DNA from: Ectopseudomonas composti
GTDB taxonomy: Bacteria; Pseudomonadota; Gammaproteobacteria; Pseudomonadales; Pseudomonadaceae
Direction: 5' to 3'
NCBI RefSeq assembly: GCF_900115475.1
Contig: NZ_FOWP01000003.1
Span: 186,001-250,000, forward strand
DNA length: 64,000 nucleotides
The notes under the pieces are model-generated. The model was not told where the DNA came from and did no database searches. It saw nothing but the letters and a program-made list of their open reading frames with translations. A program made the translations under genes and the position numbers. This document shows, in pieces, positions 1-10,650 of this stretch. Within the stretch, counting starts at the first letter, position 1; every line of letters starts with the position of its first letter.

Positions 1-876
1 GTGGTGCTGGGGAAAGAGGCGCAGGTGCGCCTGGCGCTGACCTGTCTGCTGGCGCGTGGTCATTTGTTGATCGAAGACCTGCCTGGCATGGGTAAGACCA
101 CGCTCAGTCACGCATTGGCGAGGGTGCTGGGCTTGAGCTTTCAGCGCATTCAGTTCACCTCCGATCTGCTGCCGGGCGACATCCTCGGCACCTCGGTCTT
201 CGACAAGGACAGTGGGCAGTTCGTCTTCCACCCAGGGCCGATCTTCGCCGAGCTGGTGCTGGCCGACGAGATCAACCGTGCCACGCCGAAGAGTCAGAGT
301 GCGCTGCTTGAAGCCATGGAGGAGGGGCAGGTGACCATCGAGGGCGCGACCCGACCGCTGCCCGAACCGTTTTTCGTCATTGCCACGCAGAATCCGGTCA
401 GCAGTGGCGGCACCTTCGCCTTGCCAGAATCCCAGCTCGACCGCTTTCTCATGCGTCTGTCGCTCGGTTATCCGGCGCAGGCTGCAGAGCGGGCGTTGTT
501 GCTCGGCGATGCCCGGCGCGATCTGCTGCCGCGCCTCGAGCCGATCCTGGATCACGCCGAGCTGGCGCGCCTGCAGGCACAAGTGCCCAAGGTGCGCGCC
601 AGTGATGCCTTGGTCGACTACGTGCTGCGTCTGGTCGAGGCGACGCGTAGTCAGCCGCAGTTCGCCTGGGGGCTGTCGCCGCGCGCCAGCCTGGCTTTGC
701 TCGCCGCTGCCCGGGCCTGGGCGCTGCTGGCCGAGCGTGATTACGTGATTCCCGAGGATGTGCAGGCGGTGCTGCCATCGGTGGTCGGGCATCGCCTGCG
801 TGAACGCGCCGATCCGACCGGCCATGGTGGCGGCAGTCTGGTGCAATGGTTGCTGCGCGAAGTACCGGCACTCTGA
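1..876 (+). CDS. MoxR-family AAA+ ATPase (5' end cut by the window)
   Basis: MoxR-type AAA+ ATPase, a cytosolic chaperone-like ATPase thought to help mature or activate partner membrane or metal-binding proteins. Visible are Walker A (GMGKTT, about residues 29-34), Walker B followed by the sensor region (LVLADEINRA) and the lid domain ending in the LSPRAS and PEDVQAVLP segments typical of the family. The reading frame is open to the first base. The GTG at position 1 is only the first possible start, and MoxR proteins usually carry about 15-30 more residues at the N-terminus, so the gene probably begins before the window. Its stop overlaps the next start (TGATG). The order moxR-DUF58-transglutaminase is a widespread operon, and the shared transcription implies a common role in the cell envelope. 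Confidence 0.95.
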   Translation: MVLGKEAQVRLALTCLLARGHLLIEDLPGMGKTTLSHALARVLGLSFQRIQFTSDLLPGDILGTSVFDKDSGQFVFHPGPIFAELVLADEINRATPKSQSALLEAMEEGQVTIEGATRPLPEPFFVIATQNPVSSGGTFALPESQLDRFLMRLSLGYPAQAAERALLLGDARRDLLPRLEPILDHAELARLQAQVPKVRASDALVDYVLRLVEATRSQPQFAWGLSPRASLALLAAARAWALLAERDYVIPEDVQAVLPSVVGHRLRERADPTGHGGGSLVQWLLREVPAL

Positions 877-1832
877 TGCGGGCAGCACTGAAACCGCTCT
901 GGCGGCGCTGGCTGGCCAGGCGAATTCCGCCGGCGGCGAGCGTGCGCCTGAACCAGCGCCGTATCTTCATTCTGCCCAGTCGGGTCGGTGCTGTTTTTGC
1001 CGTGGTGCTGTTGCTGATGTTGTTGGTGGGCATCAATTACCAGAACAGCCTGGCCTATGGCCTGACCTTCCTGCTGATGGCGGTATTCGTCGTCACCATC
1101 TTGCATACCTATCGCAACCTGGCCGGGTTGGTGCTCAAGGCCGGCGGCGGCGGGGCGGTGTTCGTTGGCGAACAGGCGCGCTTTCGTGTGCGCCTGGAAA
1201 GCCGCGAGCGTGAACACCAGGCCGTTGCACTGGGCTGGCCGCCAGCTGAGCTGGTGGTGCGCGACGTGCCGCGTGAAGGCCTGACAGAGGTCGACCTGAG
1301 CCTGCCGGCAATACGGCGAGGCTGGTTGCGCCCCGAGCGGCTGCGGGTGGAAAGCCGTTTTCCCCTGGGTCTGCTGGTGGCCTGGAGCTGGGTCGACCTG
1401 GACCAGGCGGTGCTGGTCTATCCGCGGCCATTGCAGGGCGACCTGCCGGTGTCCGCGGGCTTGGGTGACGAGGAGGAGGAAGAGGGCATGCGTGCCCGCG
1501 GCCAGGGCGCTGACGATTTTCAGGGTTTGCGCGAGTACCAGCCAGGTGACTCGAAGCGGCGTTTGGACTGGAAAGCCTACTCGCGCGGCCAGGGCCTGTT
1601 GGTCAAGGACTTCGCCATGCTCAGCGGCCGTGACCTGTGGCTGGACTTCGACAGCCTGGGAGGCGACAGCGAAATGCGTCTGTCGCTGTTGTGCCATTGG
1701 GTGTTGCAGTTTTCCGAGCGCCAGCAGGCATTTGGCCTGCAACTGCCGGGGCAGGTGATTGCGCCGGATTATGGTGAAGGTCACCGCGATGCCTGCCTGC
1801 GTGCTCTGGCCCTGTTCGGAGCGCGTGCATGA
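876..1832 (+). CDS. DUF58 domain-containing membrane protein
   Basis: DUF58 protein, the usual partner of MoxR ATPases. Two hydrophobic segments near the N-terminus (about residues 30-75) anchor it. The rest is a predicted beta-rich region followed by the DUF58 signature, seen here as DDFQGLREYQPGD and the RRLDWKAYSR segment. This signature precedes a von Willebrand A-like fold in which MIDAS metal binding is often incomplete. I chose the ATG at 876, which overlaps the moxR stop, over the in-frame ATG at 846 that lies inside moxR. The length of 318 residues fits the family. Its biochemical activity is not known; operon context suggests it works with MoxR and TgpA at the inner membrane. Confidence 0.92.
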   Translation: MRAALKPLWRRWLARRIPPAASVRLNQRRIFILPSRVGAVFAVVLLLMLLVGINYQNSLAYGLTFLLMAVFVVTILHTYRNLAGLVLKAGGGGAVFVGEQARFRVRLESREREHQAVALGWPPAELVVRDVPREGLTEVDLSLPAIRRGWLRPERLRVESRFPLGLLVAWSWVDLDQAVLVYPRPLQGDLPVSAGLGDEEEEEGMRARGQGADDFQGLREYQPGDSKRRLDWKAYSRGQGLLVKDFAMLSGRDLWLDFDSLGGDSEMRLSLLCHWVLQFSERQQAFGLQLPGQVIAPDYGEGHRDACLRALALFGARA

Positions 1833-3811
1833 GCAGCCTGGGTATCCCGAGAGTCGCCCTGACCTGGCTACTGGTCGCCCAGGTGCTGGTGATTGTGCCG
1901 CATCTGGTGCACTTGCCGCTGTGGATGATCGCCTTGTGGCTGGGCGCTGCCGGCTGGCGTGTGCAGATTTTTCGCATGCGTGCGCGCTATCCCAATGGCT
2001 GGGCCAAGGGTGGCCTGATGCTGCTGGTGCTGGCGGGCATTCTGTTGTCGCGAGGCACGCTGGTCGGATTGGACGCCGCGGTGGTGTTGCTGATCGCCAC
2101 CTTTATCCTCAAGTTGCTGGAGATGCGCACGCGGCGTGATGCGCTGGTGCTGATCTTCCTCGGCTTCTTCTGCGTGGTAACCGCCTACCTGTTCGAAGAC
2201 GGCATCCTGGCTGCGCTCTACAGTCTGTTGCCGGTCACGGCGTTGCTGGCTGCATTGGTCGGTCTGCAGCACAGCGGTTTTGCCGAACGCCCTTGGCCAA
2301 CCCTGCGCCTGGCTGGCGGCCTGATGCTGCAGGCCATACCGCTGATGGTGCTGTTGTTCGTGTTCTTTCCGCGGCTGGGGCCGCTGTGGTCGCTGCCGCT
2401 ACCCAGCGACAAGGGCGTCACCGGCCTCTCTGACAGCATGGAGCCTGCCGATATCGCCGAACTCAGTCGCTCCTCGGCGCTGGCTTTTCGCGCCAGTTTC
2501 GCAGGTGAAGCACCACCGCGAGGGCAACTGTATTGGCGTGCCCTGACCCTGGAGCGCTTCGATGGCAGGCGCTGGTCGCAGTCCAGTTACGCCGATGTGC
2601 CGATCACACCGAAATGGAGCAAGGCTGGCGAGCCGCTCGACTACAGCATCATCATGCAGCCCAGCGGCAAGCGCTGGCTGTTCGCTCTGGACGTCGGCGA
2701 GATGGACCAGGACAGCGGGCGGATGATGAGCGATTTCCGTTGGCAGAGGCTGCGGCCGGTGGATCGACCGCTGCTTTACCAGGTGCGCTCCTGGCCCGAT
2801 GCCGTGCGTGAGGCACAGGTCGAACCGCCGGGTATGCGTCAGGCGCTGCAATTGCCCCAGCAGGGCGACCCACGCAGTCGCGCCTGGGCGGCAGAACTGA
2901 AGGCGCAGTACCCGCAGAGTGATGCGCTGGTAGCGGCAGTGCTGCAACATTTCAACCGTGAGCCCTACGTCTATACGCTGCGTCCGCAGCCTCTGGGCCG
3001 TGACAGCATCGATGATTTCCTGTTCAACACCCGGCGCGGTTTCTGCGCGCACTATGCCGGCGCGATGACCTTCGTCCTGCGTGCAGCGGGCATTCCTGCG
3101 CGGGTGGTCGCCGGCTACCAGGGCGGCGAGCTCAACCCCAATGGCAACTACATCCAGGTACGCCAGTTCGATGCGCATGCCTGGGTCGAGTACTGGCAAC
3201 CTGGGAAGGGCTGGCGCAGCGTCGATCCGACCTTTCAGGTCGCCCCCGAGCGTATCGAGCGCGGCCTGGAAGAGGCTCTGGGTGAGGAAGATGGTTTTCT
3301 CGACGACCAGCCGTTCTCGCCGCTGCGTTACCGCGAACTGGCCTGGCTCAACCAGTTGCGTATGAGTTGGGAGAATCTCAATTACGGCTGGCAGCGCTGG
3401 GTGCTGGGTTATCAGGGTGAGCAGCAGCTGAAACTGTTGCAGAACTGGTTCGGCAGTTTAGATTGGCAGCGCCTGGCGCTCGCTCTGGTAGGCACTGGAG
3501 GGCTGCTGCTCGGTCTGTTGGCGCTCTGGCTGCTCAAGCCCTGGCAGCAACGCGCTGATCCGCAGCGCCAGGTTTTTCGAAAGTTCGAGCGCCTGCTGGC
3601 GCGCCATGGCGTACGCCGGGAAACGGGTGAGGGGGCGCGCTCCTTCGCCATGCGTGCCGGGCGGCAACTGCCTGGGCAGGCGCAGCAGATCGAAGCGTTC
3701 GCTCGTTGTTTCGAGCAGCAGCGCTACGCTGCTGAACCTGTTTCGCGTGCGGCTTTGTTGCAAGCACTGAGAGAGTTGCGCCAGGCATTGCCCTTGCGCT
3801 GGTCGCGCTAG
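1829..3811 (+). CDS. tgpA: Membrane transglutaminase-like protein TgpA (DUF3488-TGase-DUF4129)
   Basis: Inner-membrane protein with a periplasmic transglutaminase-like domain, matching the TgpA family described in P. aeruginosa as important for growth and linked to peptidoglycan. Several N-terminal membrane helices (residues about 10-200, DUF3488) are followed by a periplasmic region, a further helix near 555-575, and a C-terminal cytosolic DUF4129-like part. The catalytic triad is intact: Cys406 in GFCAHYAG, His450 in DAHAWVEYW and Asp466 in SVDPTF. The start overlaps the DUF58 stop (ATGA), so translation is coupled. At 660 residues it has the usual length. The substrate (protein crosslinking or another amidation) is not evident from sequence. 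Confidence 0.94.
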   Translation: MSSLGIPRVALTWLLVAQVLVIVPHLVHLPLWMIALWLGAAGWRVQIFRMRARYPNGWAKGGLMLLVLAGILLSRGTLVGLDAAVVLLIATFILKLLEMRTRRDALVLIFLGFFCVVTAYLFEDGILAALYSLLPVTALLAALVGLQHSGFAERPWPTLRLAGGLMLQAIPLMVLLFVFFPRLGPLWSLPLPSDKGVTGLSDSMEPADIAELSRSSALAFRASFAGEAPPRGQLYWRALTLERFDGRRWSQSSYADVPITPKWSKAGEPLDYSIIMQPSGKRWLFALDVGEMDQDSGRMMSDFRWQRLRPVDRPLLYQVRSWPDAVREAQVEPPGMRQALQLPQQGDPRSRAWAAELKAQYPQSDALVAAVLQHFNREPYVYTLRPQPLGRDSIDDFLFNTRRGFCAHYAGAMTFVLRAAGIPARVVAGYQGGELNPNGNYIQVRQFDAHAWVEYWQPGKGWRSVDPTFQVAPERIERGLEEALGEEDGFLDDQPFSPLRYRELAWLNQLRMSWENLNYGWQRWVLGYQGEQQLKLLQNWFGSLDWQRLALALVGTGGLLLGLLALWLLKPWQQRADPQRQVFRKFERLLARHGVRRETGEGARSFAMRAGRQLPGQAQQIEAFARCFEQQRYAAEPVSRAALLQALRELRQALPLRWSR

Positions 3812-3884
3812 CGACTATCGGCCACTTGTGGGGGATGGGGGTCAGGCTGTTAGCCTGGTATGTCGTCGTTAGGGAGGAGCGAAC

Positions 3885-4655
3885 ATGAGCAATTTCATCG
3901 AGCACTGCCTGGAGCGTGTTCTGGCCTTGCAGGTGCGCCTGTATGCCTGTCAGGCGCGGCTGGCTGACTGTACCGACACGGAAGCGCTGCATGACCTGCG
4001 CATCGCCCTGCGGCAATTGCGCAGCCTGTTACGGCCACTGCGCGGTCTGCAGGCTGTCGATGCGCTGGAGCAGGGCGCAGCAGTGCTGGGGCGTCTCAGT
4101 GGCCCGCTGCGTGATCGCGAAGTATTGGTCGCCGAGCTGGCGCGAATGGGCCTGGCCCATCTGGCGCCTGCCGATGAGGCGCAGCGCGCTGCCGGATATG
4201 CCGCAATCGCGCGCAGCCGCGAACTGGCGGAACTGATGGCGTTGCTCGATGGCTGGCCGGCGAATTGGTACGAAGCTGCCAGGCAGGGCCAACTGAAGAG
4301 CGTGAACAAGCGCATTCGGCGTCGCTTGCAGCGCCAGCAGAGGCAGCTGGCCAGCGCCTTGCGCGATCCTGAACATGACCGTCACCGCTTGCGTCTGCTG
4401 ATCAAGCGCGTGCGTTATGCCGCCGAAACCTATCCGGCACAGAGTCGTTTGAACAAGGCGGCGCAACTCAGGCTCAAGCGTGCGCAGAGTGCGTTGGGTG
4501 ACTGGCATGACCACCTGCAATGGCTGGCACAGGCTGAGGCACACGAATCGCTGCGTCCTTGTCGACCCCTCTGGCTGCAGGCCCAGCTAGCTGCCGAACG
4601 CCGCGCCGATGACGCCTTGTTAGCGCTGTATGGTGACCTGCCCAGTCCTGGGTAA
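3885..4655 (+). CDS. CHAD domain protein (polyphosphate-binding type)
   Basis: Stand-alone CHAD domain protein, 256 residues. The fold is a bundle of alpha helices rich in conserved His, Arg and Lys. Seen here are the hallmark ALHDLRIALRQLRSLLRPL near the N-terminus and the HDRHRLRLLIKRVRYAAE repeat in the second half, which build a positively charged groove. CHAD proteins bind inorganic polyphosphate. Many are fused to CYTH triphosphatase domains; this one is not. It lies 73 bp after tgpA with its own ribosome-binding site (AGGGAGGAG just before the ATG), so it could be the last gene of that operon or separately expressed. Assignment to polyphosphate is from family knowledge. Confidence 0.88.
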   Translation: MSNFIEHCLERVLALQVRLYACQARLADCTDTEALHDLRIALRQLRSLLRPLRGLQAVDALEQGAAVLGRLSGPLRDREVLVAELARMGLAHLAPADEAQRAAGYAAIARSRELAELMALLDGWPANWYEAARQGQLKSVNKRIRRRLQRQQRQLASALRDPEHDRHRLRLLIKRVRYAAETYPAQSRLNKAAQLRLKRAQSALGDWHDHLQWLAQAEAHESLRPCRPLWLQAQLAAERRADDALLALYGDLPSPG

Positions 4656-4761
4656 GGTGTCATTTTCGCCGCCAATATGACCGAATAGGCATTCTGATGG
4701 GCTATCGTTCAACTGCCGCCATCCCCTAAGATCGTCGCCATCGAAGAGTCCCGAGGTGCGT

Positions 4762-5559
4762 ATGATCTTTTCCGAAATGCTCGACGCGGTGCGCCGTGAT
4801 CCCGAAGCTGTGGTGATTCCGGCTGAATGGGGGCAGGGGCGCGCCAGTTTCGGCGGCCTGGTGGCGGCATTGGCGTTCGAGGCGATGCGCGCCAAGGTGC
4901 CGCAGGGACGACCGGTGCGTTCGCTGGCCATCACCTTCGTCGGGCCCGTGGCGCCGGATGTTCCGGTCAGTTTTCAGGCCGAAGTGCTACGCGAGGGCAA
5001 GGCAGTCAGCCAGATGTTCCTGCGTGCGTTGCAGGACGGTCAGGTGGTGACCGTGGTGCAGGGCAGCTTCGGTGCGTCGCGTACTTCGGCGATTGCCGTG
5101 GAGGCTCTTGCTGCTCCGCAGATCGCGCCGGTCGAGCAATGTCAGGAGCTGCCCTACGTACGCAATGTCACACCGGAATTCACCCGCTTTCTGGCCATGC
5201 GCTGGGGGATCGGCGGCATGCCGTTCAGCAACACGCCGTCGCGGCAGATGGGCGGCTGGGTACGCCTGCGCGGCGAGAACCAGCCACAGGCGCTCAGCGA
5301 AGCTCATTTGTTGGCGCTGGTCGATGCCTGGCCGCCTGCGGTATTGCCGCACCTGAAAAGCCCGGCACCGGGTAGCTCGCTGACCTGGACCATCGAGTTC
5401 GTCCAGCCCCTGCAAACCCTCAGCAGCGAGGACTGGTGCCTGTACCGTGCGGATATCGAGCATGCCCGCGATGGTTACGGGCACGTGGCGGCGGCGATGT
5501 GGAGTTCGGCGGGCGAATTGATCGCCCTGAGCCGGCAGACCGTGACGGTATTTGGCTGA
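4762..5559 (+). CDS. Thioesterase-superfamily (TesB-like, double hot-dog) protein
   Basis: Acyl-CoA thioesterase-like protein of the two-hot-dog TesB/YigI-related type (265 residues). The N-terminal hot-dog carries the GRASFGGLVAALAFEAMRA helix that normally holds the active-site region. The C-terminal hot-dog contains HLLALVDAWPPAVLP and ends in GYGHVAAAMWSSAGELIALSRQ, close to the usual 'DGxL(I/V)A..Q' tail. I start at ATG 4762, preceded by CGAGG at suitable spacing; the GTG at 4756 would add two residues. It is convergent with the diguanylate cyclase, leaving 14 bp between the stops. The natural acyl-thioester substrate is unknown. Confidence 0.85.
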   Translation: MIFSEMLDAVRRDPEAVVIPAEWGQGRASFGGLVAALAFEAMRAKVPQGRPVRSLAITFVGPVAPDVPVSFQAEVLREGKAVSQMFLRALQDGQVVTVVQGSFGASRTSAIAVEALAAPQIAPVEQCQELPYVRNVTPEFTRFLAMRWGIGGMPFSNTPSRQMGGWVRLRGENQPQALSEAHLLALVDAWPPAVLPHLKSPAPGSSLTWTIEFVQPLQTLSSEDWCLYRADIEHARDGYGHVAAAMWSSAGELIALSRQTVTVFG

Positions 5560-5573
5560 GCTGCCGGGGTGCT

Positions 5574-7148
<1,575 letters not shown>

Positions 7149-7153
7149 GGGAT

Positions 7154-7669
7154 TCACTCGACATGGATCTCGCTGAGCTGCCAGATGGAGCGGTTGTAGA
7201 ACATCTGCTGGTGCAGTTCGGGGTGATCGTCGAAGGGATAGATCAGATAGAGCGGGCCATAGTCGCGAATGGACATGAAACGGCCATCGAGTTGATAGGC
7301 CACCAGTGGATCGTAGCGCTGGATATCCTCGTAGGGGATGAGGACCGAATAGTCATTGAGTGCCGTGGTATGCAGCGGTCGGCCGTTATCGGCATCTGGA
7401 ATGTGTCTGAGCAACTGCTGGAGGGGGACGCCCAGCCAGCGCTGTGTGGCGCCTTCCGAGGTGCGCAGTTGTATGGATGCCTGTGGCAGTTCCTGTAACT
7501 GGGCGATGCTGAATGTCAGGCGCTGGCCGTCGGCCAGGTGCACGGTCAACGCCGGACGATCCAGCGGGTAGGGCGCGGGCTCGGCATTGGCGTGCAACTG
7601 GTAAAGAAACGTCAAAAATAAAGTGACAAAAAAATGTCGTAACGGCGACATACTGCTGTCTTTGGCCAA
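7154..7669 (-). CDS. Periplasmic SUOX-fold (molybdopterin-oxidoreductase-like) protein, coupled to the DGC
   Basis: Secreted or periplasmic protein (up to 171 residues; the inner start MSPLRHF at 7651 is equally plausible) with a signal peptide ending near ANAEP. The mature part has features of the sulfite-oxidase/molybdopterin-binding fold: TVHLADGQRLTF, WLGVPLQQLL, LNDYSVLIPYEDI, LDGRFMSIRDYGPLYLIYPFDD. It contains no cysteine at all, so the Cys that ligates molybdenum in true sulfite oxidases is missing and catalysis is unlikely. The stop overlaps the GTG alternative start of the downstream diguanylate cyclase, which has a periplasmic sensor region. A ligand-binding partner of that sensor is a reasonable inference, not shown by the sequence. 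Confidence 0.8.
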   Translation of the reverse strand: MAKDSSMSPLRHFFVTLFLTFLYQLHANAEPAPYPLDRPALTVHLADGQRLTFSIAQLQELPQASIQLRTSEGATQRWLGVPLQQLLRHIPDADNGRPLHTTALNDYSVLIPYEDIQRYDPLVAYQLDGRFMSIRDYGPLYLIYPFDDHPELHQQMFYNRSIWQLSEIHVE

Positions 7670-8010
7670 AATTTTGTCGACTCTATCGCATTGTGACCGA
7701 AATCCTCAAATCGTCTGACGAGCGGACATTTGGCTACTTTTGTTTACGTCAGGTGCGCCACTGGACGCCGCTGAACAGAAAATCCGGAAAGGTCACGAAC
7801 TGCTCGAGTGGCGGGCGCTTGCCGCTGAAGGGCTCTGCTTGCTGCAGTTCAAGACCATGGTCGTGCGCCGGCAGGACCCGTGCCGTGTACAGATCGATGG
7901 CAGCGAGGCTGAGCGGGACGAAACGCAACTGTCAGAACCCGATCAGCAGGCGTGTCAGCACAGCAGGAGCAGTGGCACGACGATCAGGCACAGAGGCAGG
8001 TTGGGGCGGC
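7670..8010. other. 341-bp stretch between the SUOX-fold gene and the chemoreceptor; no confident gene
   Basis: Lies after the MCP stop and before the start of the SUOX-fold gene, both on the minus strand. The 70 bases next to the SUOX-fold gene are relatively AT-rich and probably hold its promoter, but I could not pick convincing -35/-10 boxes. The remainder keeps the local GC content and contains only the 59-codon minus-strand frame described separately. No repeat or RNA structure was seen. Confidence 0.5.
7749..7928 (-). pseudogene. Possible small ORF or gene remnant (59 residues)
   Basis: A minus-strand frame beginning at a TTG (7926-7928), directly preceded by an in-frame TGA at 7932-7934, and ending at 7749. 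It encodes LRFVPLSLAAIDLYTARVL continuing to PLEQFVTFPDFLFSGVQWRT, which looks like real protein rather than shadow sequence. The frames just upstream carry hydrophobic stretches (such as LPLCLIVVPLLLLC) broken by stops. This could be the intact end of a gene whose 5' part has decayed, or a small protein using a TTG start. No family recognised. Confidence 0.25.
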
Positions 8011-9474
8011 TTACAAGCGCAATTGGCGGATGGCCTTGTTCAGCTCACCTGCCAGTTGGGCGAGTTGCTGGCTGGTGGCGGCCGATTCGAGGGTCTGGCC
8101 GACCGTCTGTTCGGTCACGTCACGGATGCCCACCACCGAGCGGCTCATTTCTTCGGCGACCTGGCTCTGCTGCGTTGCGGCCACGGCAATCTGCGTATTG
8201 CTGTCGCGCATCAGCGCCACGGCGGCGGTGATCGCCGCCAGGGATTCGCCGGCTTCTTGCGCCAGTTGCACGCAGTGGTTGGCGTTCTCCGAGCTTTCGC
8301 GCATGAACTCCACGGCGTCGCGAGTGCCGCCTTGCAGGTTGCCGATCATCTGGGTGATTTCGTCGGTGGAGTCCTGCACGCGCTTGGCCAGGTTGCGCAC
8401 TTCATCGGCGACCACGGCGAAGCCACGGCCCATTTCGCCGGCGCGAGCGGCCTCGATGGCGGCGTTGAGGGCGAGCAGGTTGGTCTGCTCGGCAATGCCG
8501 TGAATCACGCCGACCACGCGGCTGATGTGCTGGCTGTCCTCGGCCAGGCGCTCGATGCTACCGGCGCTCTGGCGTACGCCTTGCGACAGGGCTGCGATGG
8601 ATTGCTCGACACGCTCGACCACCTGCTGGCCAGCGCGCGCCAGCTGATCGGCATTGAGAGACTGGTCGCGGGTGGTGCCGGCGTGATCGGCAATGTGCTG
8701 GACGGTCGCCGACATCTCGTTGATCGCGGTAGCGGCCTGATCGGTTTCGCTCTGCTGGCTGAGCATGCCCTTGCGCACAGAGCCCATGCGCTCAGCCATG
8801 ACGCGTGTGCCGCTGTCGAGTTCGCTGGCTACCTGGCCGACGGTGCCGACCACGCGCTGATAACCGGCTTGCATGGCATTGAAAGCGGCGGCCATCTGGC
8901 CGACTTCGTCGCGACTGTCCAGGGGGGCGCGCAGGGACAGGTCGCCGCTACGTTCGGCTTGCAGCATCACGTCCTTCAGGGTGTTGAGGTGGCTGAGCAG
9001 AAAGCGGATCAACAATTGCGATGCAGTCAGCAGCAACAGCATCAGCACGGCGACGGCAGCAGCGTAGGTCAGCGCGTGTTGAGCGAACAGGTCGAGCAGG
9101 CTGGGCGCGCGCGCCATGACCGCGAGGCTGCGTCCATCGCCGAGGGTGACACGCTGCGCACCGATTACCGGTAAATCGCCGAACCAGGCGTCATGCTCCA
9201 GTGCCTGCCAGCCGCTGGCGTCAGGAGCGCCTTGAGCGCCTGCTAGGCTGCCTTGCAGTGCCTGGATATCGGCTGCGTTGGGCAACGCGGCCTGCTGCGG
9301 CCACTGTTGCAGCAGGCGTGCCTGGGCCGCGGCTGCCTGGCGCGCATCGACGCTACGCGCCTGCTGTTCGGTATTCAGGGCGAACAGCACCAGCATCAGG
9401 CTGATGACGAAGGCAACGGCGTTGACCGCCCAGAATTTGTACTTCAGAGAAAGATTGCTGATCCAGGCGCCCAT
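8011..9474 (-). CDS. Methyl-accepting chemotaxis protein
   Basis: Transmembrane chemoreceptor that feeds the CheA/CheW pathway. The 487-residue protein has TM1 (about 12-33), a short periplasmic region of roughly 100 residues, TM2 (about 135-158), a HAMP domain (to about 212) and the cytoplasmic signalling domain with the highly conserved hairpin tip [15 protein letters not shown]. The periplasmic part is too short for a dCache sensor and has no recognised ligand motif. It ends without a CheR-docking pentapeptide. The start is ATG 9474 ([14 protein letters not shown]); the longer open frame upstream is not needed. The stimulus is unknown. Confidence 0.93.
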   Translation of the reverse strand: MGAWISNLSLKYKFWAVNAVAFVISLMLVLFALNTEQQARSVDARQAAAAQARLLQQWPQQAALPNAADIQALQGSLAGAQGAPDASGWQALEHDAWFGDLPVIGAQRVTLGDGRSLAVMARAPSLLDLFAQHALTYAAAVAVLMLLLLTASQLLIRFLLSHLNTLKDVMLQAERSGDLSLRAPLDSRDEVGQMAAAFNAMQAGYQRVVGTVGQVASELDSGTRVMAERMGSVRKGMLSQQSETDQAATAINEMSATVQHIADHAGTTRDQSLNADQLARAGQQVVERVEQSIAALSQGVRQSAGSIERLAEDSQHISRVVGVIHGIAEQTNLLALNAAIEAARAGEMGRGFAVVADEVRNLAKRVQDSTDEITQMIGNLQGGTRDAVEFMRESSENANHCVQLAQEAGESLAAITAAVALMRDSNTQIAVAATQQSQVAEEMSRSVVGIRDVTEQTVGQTLESAATSQQLAQLAGELNKAIRQLRL

Positions 9475-9558
9475 GCTGTTGTTATCCGTCTCGTTGTGTT
9501 CGCTGTTGGCTAAGTGCCAGCAGTATGCCGTGGGTAATAGCCAGAGTCTTGACGTCAA

Positions 9559-10386
9559 TCAATACTCTGGTGCCGCGCCATCCAGTATGGCGGGTAGATC
9601 GAAGAACGCCCGCGCACAGGCAGTGGTCTGCGCGGCCAAGATTTCCTCGCTTTGCCCGCGGTGCAGCGCCACCTCCCGCAGCACTTCACCGAGAAAGGCG
9701 GGTTCGTTGCGCCCGCTCTTGGGTTTTGGCCGCAGAGTGCGCGGTAGCAGGAAGGGCGCATCGGTTTCCAGCATTAGGCGCTCACCGGGAATATCCTTGA
9801 GCAGCGGATGCAGGTGCGTGCCGCGGCGTTCGTCGCAGACCCAGCCGGTGATGCCGATATGCAGGTCGAGGTCGAGGTAGGCATAAAGTGCAGAGCGTTC
9901 GCCGGTGAAGCAGTGCACCACGGCCGCAGGAAGTCGGTCGCGATAGTCACGCAGGATTTCCAGCAGGCGCTGACTGGCTTCGCGTTCATGCAGAAACACC
10001 GGCATCTGCAGCTCGACGGCCATGGCCAGTTGTTCTTCCAGAGCTTTTGCCTGCGCCGGCCGAGGCGAAAACTCACGGTCGAAATCCAGCCCGCATTCAC
10101 CCACGGCACGCACCTGTGGCTCGGCCAGCAAAGCCTTGAGCGTGCGGCTGCTGGCATCGTTCCATGAGCTGGCGTCATGGGGGTGCACGCCGGCAGTGCT
10201 GAACAGGCGCTGGCCGCTGTCATCCAACTGTCGGCAAAGCGCAAGGCTCGCTTCGCTTTCGTTCAGACTGGTGCCGGTCAGTACCATCTGGCACACGCCG
10301 GCTGCATAGGCGCGTTCGAGCAGTGCTTCGGCCTGCGCAGCGAGGCTGGGGTGGGTGAGATTGACGGCGATATCGATGAGTTGCAT
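9559..10386 (-). CDS. tatD: TatD-family metal-dependent DNase
   Basis: TIM-barrel hydrolase of the TatD family (275 residues), acting on DNA 3' ends in characterised members. The segments [75 protein letters not shown] and [13 protein letters not shown] line up with the E. coli TatD segments that carry metal ligands. As in E. coli TatD itself, the N-terminus reads DI-VNLT instead of the HxH of YcfH/YjjV, which makes this the TatD rather than the YcfH subgroup. It is not next to tatABC. It follows the MCP's upstream region by 84 bp and is divergent from the lytic transglycosylase. Confidence 0.93.
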   Translation of the reverse strand: MQLIDIAVNLTHPSLAAQAEALLERAYAAGVCQMVLTGTSLNESEASLALCRQLDDSGQRLFSTAGVHPHDASSWNDASSRTLKALLAEPQVRAVGECGLDFDREFSPRPAQAKALEEQLAMAVELQMPVFLHEREASQRLLEILRDYRDRLPAAVVHCFTGERSALYAYLDLDLHIGITGWVCDERRGTHLHPLLKDIPGERLMLETDAPFLLPRTLRPKPKSGRNEPAFLGEVLREVALHRGQSEEILAAQTTACARAFFDLPAILDGAAPEY

Positions 10387-10454
10387 GGTGCCACCTGTTG
10401 AGCGCGAAGGGGCAGAATAGCAGACGCCGTCCGTTCGTCAGAAAGCCGATTTAA

Positions 10455-10468
10455 AACAATAAGTTGTT
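10455..10468. promoter_or_regulatory. AT-rich short palindrome in the tatD/mltF-like divergent region
   Basis: AACAA-TAAG-TTGTT dyad in a locally AT-rich stretch (10445-10490) between the divergent tatD and lytic transglycosylase genes, about 70 and 180 bp from their starts. It is a plausible regulator or promoter site; no regulator can be named. Confidence 0.25.
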
Positions 10469-10650
10469 CGCTATTTTTAAGGTTGATGCAAGGTTGTGGG
10501 GTGGCGCGGTAGCGCTTGGCTGTGCCAATCTCCGCGCCCCCGTGCCTCGTTGGCAGGGCTACGGTCAGTCGCCGTCTGTCGCGTATCGGCGAGCAGCAGG
10601 CCAGCAACCGGATGAGGCTTCGGCGGTCAACCGCCTTTCCTGGAGAGTCG

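Noticed and set aside
7693..9174. Plus-strand open frame (493 codons) opposite the chemoreceptor
   Set aside because: Mirror of the MCP for most of its length; the MCP has all family motifs.
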